Source: Alviniconcha marisindica
Taxonomy: Eukaryota; Mollusca; Gastropoda; Provannidae
Reading direction: 5' to 3'
Assembly: GCA_018857735.1 (NCBI GenBank)
Contig: JABMCL010003629.1
Coordinates: forward strand, 46,001 to 110,000
DNA length: 64,000 nt
The notes below the pieces were generated by a model. It did no database searches. It had not been told where the DNA came from and was given only the letters and a program-made list of their open reading frames with translations. The translations under genes were made by a program, and so were the position numbers. Positions 55,180-64,000 of the stretch are shown piece after piece (the stretch's first letter is position 1; every line of letters begins with the position of its first letter).

Positions 55180-56190
55180 GTCCCTTAAGTCGAGAGCCCG
55201 GACATGACTGTTTCTTTAAAGCGTGCAGTGGGCCAATGTTGTGCCCAGACCCCGGACATGACGGACAGTCTCTTTAAAGCGTGCAGTGGGCCAGTGTTGT
55301 GCCCAGACCCCGGACATGACGGACTGTCTCTTTAAAGCGTGCAGTGGGCCAGTGTTGTGCCCAGACCCCGGACATGACGGACTGTCTCTTTAAAGCGTGC
55401 AGTGGGCCAGTGTCCTGTCTAGACCTCGGACATGACGGACTGTCTCTTTAAAGCGTGCAGTAGGCCAGTGTTGTGCCCAGACCCCGGACATGACGGACAG
55501 TCTCTTTAAAGCGTGCAGTGGGCCAGTGTTGTGCCCAGACCCCGGACATGACGGACAGTCTCTTTAAAGCGTGCAGTAGGCCAGTGTTGTGCCCAGACCC
55601 CGGACATGACGGACTGTCTCTTTAAAGCGTGCAGTGGGCCAGTGTCCTGTCTAGACCTCGGACATGACGGACTGTCTCTTTAAAGCGTGCAGTAGGCCAG
55701 TGTTGTGCCCAGACCCCGGACATGACGGACAGTCTCTTTAAAGCGTGCAGTGGGCCAGTGTTGTGCCCAGACCCCGGACATGACGGACAGTCTCTTTAAA
55801 GCGTGCAGTAGGCCAGTGTTGTGCCCAGACCCCGGACATGACGGACTGTCTCTTTAAAGCGTGCAGTGGGCCAGTGTCCTGTCTAGACCTCGGACATGAC
55901 GGACTGTCTCTTTAAAGCGTGCAGAGGGCCAGTGTTATGCCCAGACCCCGGACATGACGGACTGTCTCTTTAAAGCGTGCAGTGGGCCAGTGTCCTGTCT
56001 AGACCCCGGACATGACGGACTGTCTCTTTAAAGCGTGCAGTGGGCCGCGCCAATGTCGTGTCCGGACCCCAGATATGACTTTTTTCAAAGCGTGTTAGGG
56101 CCAATGTTGTACCCAGAGCCCGGACATGGCTGTCTCTTAAAGCGTGCAGTGAGCTAGTGCTGTGCTGATATGACGGACTGTCTCTTTAAA
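55180..56190 (+). repeat. 58-bp satellite with a 232-bp higher-order repeat
   Basis: Unit: GACGGACTGTCTCTTTAAAG, CGTGCAGTGGGCCAGTGTTG, TGCCCAGACCCCGGACAT. The variant TGTCCTGTCTAGACCTCGG recurs at 55411, 55643 and 55875, exactly 232 bp (four units) apart. Confidence 0.96.
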
Positions 56191-56389
56191 TATCCTGAAG
56201 CAAACAAGCACTACGTCTTCCATCTGCTCATCTCAAGTCTTCTGGTCAACGTACCTTGTTCTGTCAAGCACCGGTACTCTAGAAAAATCTGCCATACTCT
56301 CTCCGAAACTTTTCTTTCATAGGATCATTTAAATCTGCCCTCTAGAGCCATCTTTTCCCCTCTAAACACCGAATATGTTGCTGTGTGAC

Positions 56390-57060
56390 TTACATACCTC
56401 TCTATTTCATGACCACATTAATTTATTTTGTACAGGAGGCATATATATATATGTAAACTGCCTATTTCATAATCACATTATTCTATGTTCTACAGGAGGC
56501 ATAATTGTGTGATACATACCTGTCAGTTTGTTGACCATATTAATTGGTGTTCTACAGGAGGCCTGTATGATACATACCTGCCTATTTCAGGACCACCATA
56601 ATTTATGTTGTACGGGAGGCCTACAATGACACATACCTCCCTATTTTATGAACATATTAATTTGTGTTGTACAGGAGCCCTATAATGATACACTCCTCCC
56701 TATTTTATGACCACGATAATTTATGTTGTACAGGAGGCCTATACGATTTCTTACTTGTCTATATTTTGTTGTTGTACAGAAGGCCTATACGATTTCTTAC
56801 TTGTCTATATTTTGTTGTTGTACAGAAGGCCTATACGATTTCTTACTTGTCTATATTTTGTTGTTGTACAGAAGACCTATACGATTTCTTACTTGTCTAT
56901 ATTTTGTTGTTGTACAGAAGGCCTATAATGATAGATACCTGCCTGGTTCATGACCAGATTAATTTTTGTTGTACAGGAGGCCTGTATGATACATACCTGC
57001 CTGTATAGTTCACGATCAAATTCCTGTCGCCCAGCGTATCATATATGCTTGCCTTGTCCG
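56390..57060 (-). repeat. Tandem array derived from the 3' end of the first visible gene B exon
   Basis: Units of 46-60 bp such as ACCTGCCTATTTCATGACCA, CATTAATTTATGTTGTACAG, GAGGCCTATAATGATAC. The unit nearest the exon (57000-57055) still matches the exon end clearly; units further left are more diverged and more homogeneous (GTTGTTGTACAGAAGGCC). Confidence 0.85.
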
Positions 57061-57099
57061 TGTTTACCTTTAAGCTGTTATTTAGTGTAAGACACACAC

Positions 57100-57209
57100 C
57101 TGCTGAATTGACGGACCAATTCCTGTTGTCGAGTGTGTAGCAAATGCCGTGGTCAGTGAACACAAGCTGAAAGTTGTCTGGCCCGCATTTCCGTCCCCTC
57201 CACCGACAG
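57100..57209 (-). CDS. Gene B exon with CRWRGRKC and FTDHGICYTL motifs (DEG/ENaC)
   Basis: The acceptor on the - strand is TTTTTATGTTATTAG ending at 57210, and the donor GTGTGT begins at 57099. The 110 nt enter with one base of a codon and leave one base, a G that completes GGT with the next exon at 51652. It encodes CRWRGRKCGPDNFQLVFTDH, then GICYTLDNRNWSVNSA and G. C-x-W-x-G-x-x-C followed by F----T--G-CYT-N is diagnostic of DEG/ENaC extracellular domains, and the splice restores the expected NSAG-AEEGL text. It is the most 5' exon of gene B found; the exon with TM1 should precede it to the right. Its 3' end has been duplicated downstream into an array. Confidence 0.88.
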
Positions 57210-57344
57210 CTAATAACATAAAAATGCATCATGTTAGAATCACTTGGTCACCCACTGGTCAGTCGATATTTGGAATGCTAAAAGTTGAATGTAGTAAAAT
57301 AGGCCTATCAATAACGTCTGAAACAGAATCATAATAGAAATAGT

Positions 57345-59800
57345 AATGTACACAGTGACATCGACTCTCTCAGCATATGCAGCAGTGATTTCAACACTGA
57401 CATCCACTCTAATGGAATAGGCAGCAGCAATTCACACAGTGACATCCACTCTAATGGAATAGGCAGCAGCAATTCACACAGTGACATCCACTCCCTCGGC
57501 ACATGCAGCAGTAAGTTAAAAACTAACATCCACTCTGTTGGCACAGGCAGCAGTGATTAACACAGTGACACAGACAGCAGTGATTCACAAAGACATCCAC
57601 TCTGTGGGCATAGGCAACGGCAATTCATACAGACATCCACTCTGTTGGCATAGGTAGCAATGATTCACAGACAGCGGTAATTCATACAGACATCCACTCT
57701 CTTGGCATAGGCAGCGGTAATTCACACAGACGTTCAGTCTGTTGGCATAGGCAGCAGTGATTCATAGACAGCGGTATTTCACACAAACATCCACTCTCTT
57801 GGCATAGGCAGCGGTAATTCACACAGACATCCAATCTGTTGGCATAGGCAGCAGTGATTCATAGGCAGCGGTAATTCACACAGACATCCATTCTGTTTGC
57901 ATAGGCAGCAGTGATTCATAGACAGCGGTAATTCACACAGACATCCACTCTCTTCGCATTGACAGCGGTAATTCACACAGACATCCACTCTCTTGGCATA
58001 GACAGCGGTAATTCGCACATACATTCACTATATTGGCATAGGCAGCGGTAATTCACACAGACATCCACTCCCTTGGCATAGGCAGCGATAATTCACACAG
58101 ACATCCAATCTGTTGCCATAGGCAGCAGTGATTCATAGACAGCGGTAATTCACACATACATCCACTATCTTGGCATAGGCAGCGGTACTTCACACAGACA
58201 TCCACTCTCTTGGCATAAACAGCGGTAATTCACACAATGATCCACTCTCTTGGAATAGACAGCGGTAATTAACACAATGATCCACTCTCTTGGCATAGGC
58301 AGTGGTAATTCACACATACATCCACTCTGTTGGCATAGGAAGCGGTAATTCACACAGACATCCACTCTCTTAGCATAGGCAGCGGAAATTCACACAGACA
58401 TCCAATCCGTTGGCATAGACAGCAGTAATTCACACATACATCCACTTTCTTGGTATAGGCAGCGGTAATTCACACAAACATCCACTCTGTTGGCATAGGC
58501 AGCGGTAATTCACACAGACATCCAATCTGTTGCCATTGGCAGCAGTGATTCATAGACAGCGGTAATTGACACAGACATCCACTCTCTTGGCACAGACAGC
58601 GGTAATTCACACAAACATCCACTCTCTTGGCATAGACAGCGGTAATTCACACATACATCCACTCTCTTGGCATAGGCAGCGGTAATTCACACAAACATCC
58701 ACTCTGGTGGCATAGGCAGCGGTAATTCACACAGACATCCAATCTGTTGCCATTGGCAGCAGTGATTCATAGACAGCGGTAATTCACACAGACATCCACT
58801 CTCTTGGCACAGACAGCGGTAATTCACACAAACATCCACTCTCTTGGCAGAGACAGCGGTAATTCACACATACATCCACTCTCTTGGCATAGGCAGCGGT
58901 AATTTACACAGACATCCACTCTCTTAGCATAGGCAGCGGTAATTCACACAGACATCCAGTCTCTTGGTATAGGCAACAGTGATTCACAGACAGCGGTAAT
59001 TCACACAGACATCCACTCTCTTGGCATAGACAGCGGTAATTCATACAAACATCCACTCTCTTGGCATAGACAGCGGTAATTCACACATACATCCACTCTC
59101 TTGGTATAGGCAACAGTGATTCACAGACAGCGGTAATTCACACAGACATCCACTCTCTTGGCATAGACAGCGGTAATTCATACAAACATCCACTCTCTTG
59201 GCATAGACAGCGGTAATTCACACATACATCCACTCTCTTGGTATATGCAGCGGTAATTCACACAGACATCCAGTCTCTTGGTATAGGCAACAGTGATTCA
59301 CAGACAGCGGTAATTCACATAGACATCCACTCTTTTGGCATAGGCAGCGGTAAATCACACATACATCCAATCTGTTGCCATAGGCAGCAGTGATTCACAG
59401 ACAGCGGTAATTCACACAGACATCCACTCTCTTCGCATAGGCAGCGGTAATTCACGCAGACATCCAATCTGTTGGCATGGGCAGCAGTGATTCATAGACA
59501 GCGATAATTCACAGACATCCACTCTCTTGGCATAGACAGCGGTAAGTCACACAGACATCCACTCTCTTGGCAGAGACAGCGGTAATTCGCACAGACATCC
59601 ACTCTCTTGGCATAGGCAGCGGTAATCCACACAGACATCCACTCTCTTGGGATAGGCAGCAGTGATTAATAGACAGCGGTAATTCACACAGACATCCACT
59701 CTCTTGGCATAGACAGCGGTAATTCACACAAACATCCACTCTCTTGGCATAGGCAGAAGTGTTACAAGATGACCCCCATTCTCTTTGCATCGGCAGAATC
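57345..59800 (-). repeat. 38-bp tandem array (about 60 copies)
   Basis: + strand unit CACAGACATCCACTCTCTTG plus GCATAGGCAGCGGTAATT. Mixed with shortened forms (GCAGTGATTCATAGACAGCG). It lies directly upstream of the first visible gene B exon. Confidence 0.95.
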
Positions 59801-59949
59801 ACCTTACACAGTAAAACCCTCTTTCTTGGGTTAGACTGCAGTGATTTATACCGTGACCAATGAAGCTACTGCCGTTCCTGTGCCTGGGTCTAAACCATGA
59901 AAATCTTTGTATCAAATGGAATACTTTAGCACTGCCGTAGTAGTGTTGT

Positions 59950-60095
59950 TGCGGCACGTTTTGTCACCCAAGCAATTATTGTCACAAGGTGACAATACGT
60001 GTCAAAGTTTGTGTACCGCCTGCACGTTTTGTCACCCAGTCACGTGGTGACAAAACGTGCCAAAAGGTTTACCCGCTGCACGATTTGTCACTCCT
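59950..60095. repeat. Cluster of palindromes GCACGTTTTGTCACC / GGTGACAAAACGTGC
   Basis: A perfect 15-bp inverted repeat (60022-60036 and 60046-60060, 9-nt loop) next to an imperfect copy (59953-60003). A third half-site is near 60068 and more half-sites at 60890-60945. Confidence 0.9.
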
Positions 60096-60131
60096 TAGAC
60101 AGTACTGCTATAATTTGTTTTTCCTTTTCCT

Positions 60132-60137
<6 letters not shown>

Positions 60138-60162
<25 letters not shown>

Positions 60163-60163
60163 G

Positions 60164-60224
<61 letters not shown>
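60138..60224 (+). repeat. (GT)n microsatellite with one GTT interruption
   Basis: About 43 GT units, followed by GTGCGAGCGCGTGTGTGCG. Confidence 0.97.
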
Positions 60225-60228
<4 letters not shown>

Positions 60229-60600
60229 CGCGTGTGTGCGTGTGGGTGAATGCTGTATTGTGATGTGTTGTGTTGTGTTTGTGTGGTGCGGTGTGTTTGT
60301 GTTGTGCTGTATTGTTTTATTATCCCCGCGTCAGTCAGTGTTAAATTGAAATTCCGTATTCCTTTGAGTAGACTACTGCTACTGCTGTCCTGTACATAAG
60401 TCTGATGGAATGCAACTCAAAAGGGGGAGTGGCACTTTGATCGTAATACACACAGGCACTTTGATCGTAATACACACAATCTCGCAACCCCTCGCGTCCC
60501 CCCTCTCTCTCCCAATCTCTCTCCACCACCCATTCCCCCCAAAATCATCAGTCAGCCAATGAAAACGTCAGCGGCAAAATCAACATAAAATCAAGTACAG
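60224..60600. other. Nothing recognised
   Basis: Pyrimidine-rich text at 60495-60540 and a small duplication of GGCACTTTGATCGTAATACA (60429 and 60455). No coding homology. Confidence 0.5.
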
Positions 60601-60870
60601 CATGCAATGCCTGTTAAAAGGTTAAAGTAGCTGAGAGTAGGCAGAAGTAAAGACAAAGAGTCTAAGAGACATTTTGAACTGTGAGAGAGAACTGCAGTGT
60701 CGGACGTGAACAGGAAGTTTGTTCCAGACAAGGGATCCTGAACAGAGAATGACCGGTAACCAAAGCCCTGAAGTTTCCATCTTGCATTTTATGAGAGAGT
60801 TTTTTCATCTGAACCGGAACGGAGAGTGAGAGAAGGGGGCTAGACAGAGAGACACGATGACAGTATATAT
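60600..60870 (-). pseudogene. LINE 3' scrap (reverse-transcriptase C-terminus)
   Basis: On the - strand HKMQDGNFRALVTGHSL, then with a one-base shift GSLVWNKLPVHVRHCSSLSQ and FKMSLRLF. This is the W-LP--VR---S---FK---- motif at the end of L2/CR1-like reverse transcriptases. Too short to assign further. Confidence 0.65.
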
Positions 60871-60994
60871 CAAGTGAAAAAGTAGAATCACCACACGTCT
60901 TGTCACCAGAAAACTGCATCACTGCACGTCTTGTCACCAGAAAACTGAAGCGGTCTTTACCGCAACCGCCTCAGCTTTTCACAGTCCCTCCAGG

Positions 60995-61600
60995 TTTTCC
61001 CAGGTCTCCCCAGCTTTCTAGGTCCCCCAGCTTTCCAGGGTTCCCTACCGCCCCAGCTTTCCAGGTCCAGGGTTCCCCACCACCCCAGCTTTCCAGGTCC
61101 AGGGTTCCACACCACCCCAGCTTTCCAGGTCCAGGGTTCCACACCACCCCAGCTTTCCAGGTCCAGGGTTCCACACCACCCCAGCTTTCCAGGGTACCCA
61201 CCGCCCCAGCTTTCCAGGTCCAGGGTTCCACACCACCCCAGCTTTCCAGGTCCAGGGTTCCACACCACCCCAGCTTTCCAGGGTACCCACCATCCCAGCT
61301 TTCCAGGTCCAGGGTTCCTAACCACCCCAGCTTTCCAGGTCCAGAGTACCCACCACCCCAGCTTTCCAGGGTACCCACCACCCCAGCTTTCCAGGTCCAG
61401 ATTACCCACCACCCCAGCTTTCCAGGGTACCCACCACCCCAGCTTTCCAGGTCCAGGGTACCCACCACCCCAGCTCTCCAGGTCCAGAGTACCCACCACC
61501 CCAGCTTTCCAGGTCCAGGGTACCCACCACCCCAGCTTTCCAGGTCCAGGGTACCCACCACCCCAGCTTTCCAGGTCCAGGGTTCCCCCCTACCCCCACT
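60995..61600 (+). repeat. ~33-bp array (CCCCAGCTTTCCAGGTCCAG)
   Basis: Units CACCCCAGCTTTCCAGGTCC plus AGGGTACCCAC or AGGGTTCCACAC, mixed with about 21-bp short units. Confidence 0.95.
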
Positions 61601-61690
61601 TCCACGTTTACGAGACCCCCCCCCCCCCAGCTTTCCAGTTCCCTCCCCGTCCCCGTCCCCCCCCCCCCCCCCCCCCCCCCCGTCTCCCTC
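61600..61690 (+). repeat. Poly-C rich segment including (C)25
   Basis: CCCCCCCCCC runs around 61616-61628 and 25 C at 61657-61681. Confidence 0.96.
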
Positions 61691-62213
61691 CCCCAAGTTT
61701 TACCGCGTCTCCCCAGCTTTCCAGGCCCCAAAGCTTTCCATGTCCCCTAGCTTTCGCGGGTCCCCCAGCTTTCCATGTCCCCCAGCTTTCCCGGGTTCCT
61801 CAGCTTCCCATGTCCCCCAGCTTTCGCGGGTCCCCCAGCTTTCGCGGGTCCCCCAGCTTTCGCGGGTCCCCCAGCTTTCCATGTCCCCCAGCTTTCCCGG
61901 GTTCCTCAGCTTTCCATGTCCCCCAGCTTTCCATGTCCCCCAGCTTTCCCGGGTTCCTCAGCTTTCCATGTCCCCCAGCTTTCGCGGGTCCCCCAGCTTT
62001 CCCGGGTCCCCCAGCTTTCCCGGGTCCCCCAGCTTCCATGTCCCCCAGCTTTCGCGGGTCCCCCAGCTTTCGCGGGTCCCCCAGCTTTCCATGTCCCCCA
62101 GCTTTCCCGGGTCCCTCAGCTTTCCATGTCCCCCAGCTTTCCCGGGTCCCCCAGCTTTCCATGTCCCCCAGCTTTCCATGTCCCCAAGCTTTCCCGGTCC
62201 CCAAGCTTTCCAT
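61690..62213 (+). repeat. 18-bp array (CCCCCAGCTTTCGCGGGT)
   Basis: About 28 short units CCCCCAGCTTTCCATGT / CGCGGGT / CCCGGGT. Related to the preceding 33-bp array by CCCAGCTTTCC. Confidence 0.95.
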
Positions 62214-62499
62214 GTCGTTTGTAAATTGTTTATTATAGACTCGTGTGTGCGTGTGTTTTCCGGACAAGATTTTGTGTTTTATAAACACTTTGATCTTCTT
62301 CTGTTTTATGCACAGCCAGTCCTGCTAATCGTAACTCACCAAAGTGGCTTTTCAAAGTCGATATTGAATTAACGGGACAGTTGAAAATAATCCTTGATCT
62401 TGACCTTTCATTTCGATCTCTTCCACTAAGAAGACCAGATTCTTTTTCTAAATTATCCACACGCACACACGAGTCTATAATAAACAAGTTACAAACGAC
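62214..62499. mobile_element. Foldback element with ~41-bp inverted arms
   Basis: The arms 62215-62255 (TCGTTTGTAAATTGTTTATT...GTGTGTGCGTGTG) and 62458-62498 are inverse complements with one mismatch in 41, separated by 202 bases. No target duplication was seen and no transposase is encoded. The loop has no recognisable gene. Confidence 0.75.
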
Positions 62500-62654
62500 T
62501 TCAGCAGATGATGAACAGTGGCTTACGGCGGAGGACGATAGCAGCGCGATAGGGGAAAGCATGGCAGGTCCGTTGCTTTGGAAACAGAACTATCTTGGGG
62601 TTAGACACGAAGGAGTCCAGCGAGGGTTTCCGTCGGAGAGGAAGGAGCGGGTCC

Positions 62655-63275
62655 ACTGAGCTAGAACTAGCTCAATTATTAGTGGTACTGTAGCAATCAA
62701 TCAAAATCAGGGGGCGGATCCACTGAGTTAGAACTAGCTCAATTATTAGTGGTACTGTAGCAAGCAATCAAAATCAGGGGGCGGGTCCACTCAGCTAGAA
62801 CTAGCTCAATTATTAGAGGTACTGTAGCAATCAATCAAAATCAGGGGGCGGATCCACTGAGTTAGAACTAGCTCAATTATTAGTAGTACTGTAGCAACGG
62901 CAGATATGTGAGTCGACCTTTGTTCTAATATTTTCACCGTTGAGAAGTAAAGTTTAATCAATCAAAATCAGGGGGCGGGTCCACTCAGCTAGAACTAGCT
63001 CAGTTATTAGTGGTACTGTAGCAATCAATCAAAATCGGGAGGGGTTTTGGGGATCATCAAAATCAGGGGGCGGAGTCCACTGAGCTAGAACTAGCTCAGT
63101 TATTAGTGGTACTGTAGCAATCAATCAAAATCAGGGGGCGGGTCCACTGAGCTAGAACTAGGTCAGTTATTAGTGGTACTGTAGCAATCAATCAAAATCA
63201 GGGGGCGGATCCACTCAGCTAGAACTAGCTCAGTTATTAGTGGTACTGTAGCAATCAATCAAAATCAGGGGGCGG
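62655..63275 (+). repeat. 67-bp tandem array (about nine copies)
   Basis: Unit: GGGGGCGGGTCCACTGAGCT, AGAACTAGCTCAATTATTAG, TGGTACTGTAGCAATCAATC, AAAATCA. GAGCTAGAACTAGCTC forms a small perfect palindrome in each unit. One copy has a 60-bp insertion near 62897. Confidence 0.94.
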
Positions 63276-63397
63276 GTCGCACCACGTAGAGGGGCCGAGG
63301 ACGAAGAAGCGCTGGAACTAAGGGTGGAAAGTGCGGTACGAGGACTCCAGCTGACGGGTGACAGTATGAGAAACGGGGCAAAGAGTACGGGAGGCTG

Positions 63398-64000
63398 TGC
63401 GAGGCTGAAGACATTCGCAGAGATATTAATTTGTGCGAGGCTGAAGACATTCGTAGAGATCTGATTTTGTGCGAGGCTGAAGACATTCTCAGAGATATTA
63501 ATTTGTGCGAGGCCGAAAACATTCGTAGAGATCTGATTTTGTGCGAGGCTGAAGATATTCGCAGAGATATTAATTTGTGCGAGGCTGAAGACATTCGCAG
63601 AGATATGATTTTGTGCGAGGCTAAAGACATTCGTATAGATCTAATTTTGTGCGAGGCTGAAGACATTCGCCGAGATATTAATTTGTGCGAGGATTTTGTG
63701 CGAAGCTGAAGACATTCGCAGAGATCTGATTTTGTGCGAGGCTGAAGACATTCGTAGAGATCTGATTTTGTGCGAGGCTGAAGACATTCGCAGAGATATT
63801 AATTTGTGCGAGGCTGAAGACATTCGCAGAGATATGATTTTGTGTGAGGCTGAAGACATTCATAGAGATCTGATTTTGTGCGAGGCTGAAGACATTCGCA
63901 GAGATATTTTTGTGCGAGGTTGAAGACATTCGCAGAGATCTGATTTTGTGCGAGGCTGAAGACATTCGTAGAGATACTAATTTGTGTGAGGCTGAAGACA
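63398..64000 (+). repeat. 36-bp tandem array running off the window
   Basis: Unit: GTGCGAGGCTGAAGACATTC plus GCAGAGATCTGATTTT, with GATATTAATTT variants. The window ends inside a copy. Confidence 0.96.

Larger units (their letters stand above)
37048..57209 (-). other. Gene B: DEG/ENaC-family sodium channel, 3' part of gene
   Basis: Six exons on the - strand join in frame (110+182+145+1522+92+101 nt; 716 residues plus stop). The predicted product is a plasma-membrane cation channel subunit paralogous to gene A. Visible marks, in order: a CRWRGRKC segment with FTDHGICYTL (the C-x-G--C and CYTFN-type region), LMLNVEQYEYMPG, the PHGEC cysteine-rich strand, CYCPVPC, a ~450-residue insert, LNIFYRELNYEQ, and TM2 with the GAS filter. 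The TM1/HG-motif exon was not found upstream (57210-64000), so the gene start is probably beyond the window or hidden among arrays. Genes A and B converge, with about 13 kb between their stop codons. Confidence 0.9.

Noticed and set aside
62233..62659. Frames on both strands around the foldback element, considered as the TM1 exon of gene B
   Set aside because: No HG motif, no hydrophobic TM1 and no matching splice phase; it overlaps the inverted-repeat arms.

Overview
This is eukaryotic (animal) nuclear DNA. It has split genes with GT-AG introns, decayed LINE, Tc1/mariner and THAP-type transposons, SINE-like repeats and a very large amount of tandem repeat; roughly half or more of the window is minisatellite. 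The protein style (DEG/ENaC channels with FaNaC/ASIC-like motifs) and the repeat content would suit a mollusc or another lophotrochozoan. No diagnostic single-copy gene is present, so this assignment is a guess.

The only convincing cellular genes are two paralogous DEG/ENaC-family sodium-channel genes arranged tail to tail. Gene A runs on the + strand. Five 3' exons were found: 40-221, 5149-5302, 9306-10833, 13748-13839 and 23849-23967 (stop TAG at 23965). Its N-terminal exons lie to the left of the window. Gene B runs on the - strand. Six 3' exons were found: 57209-57100, 51652-51471, 47654-47510, 43803-42282, 39540-39449 and 37148-37048 (stop at 37050-37048). Its TM1 exon was not found and should lie further right, or beyond the window. 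The five homologous exons have matching intron phases (1-0-1-2-1 entering each exon) and nearly equal lengths (182/182, 154/145, 1528/1522, 92/92, 119/101). Joined, both frames stay open to the stop.

The standout is a single ~1.5 kb exon in both genes. It places about 450 extra, mostly helical residues with eight N-glycosylation sequons between the extracellular CxCxxPC motif and the last strand before TM2. I know of no DEG/ENaC channel described with such an insert.

The introns are filled with tandem arrays. At many exon edges the terminal unit of the array is the splice junction, or the end of the coding sequence, itself. The clearest cases are the donors of A exon 2 and of the first B exon, the acceptor of the second B exon, and the 3' end of A's last exon. 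The arrays seem to have grown out of exon boundaries, separately in the two paralogues.

Layout: 1-24 kb gene A and its arrays, with a LINE (15.6-16.5 kb), a Tc1/mariner pseudogene (19.3-20.2 kb) and two related pore-exon-like satellites in its last intron. 24-37 kb is the intergenic space between the convergent genes, with a LINE (27.7-29.9 kb), simple repeats and further arrays. 37-57 kb is gene B, with a THAP-bearing TTAA transposon inside an intron array (38,619-39,154), an antisense LINE piece, a second LINE and a Tc1 end. 57-64 kb is arrays, a LINE 3' scrap, palindromes and a 41-bp inverted-repeat element. Long uninterrupted reading frames inside the arrays come from unit lengths divisible by three and were not called as genes.
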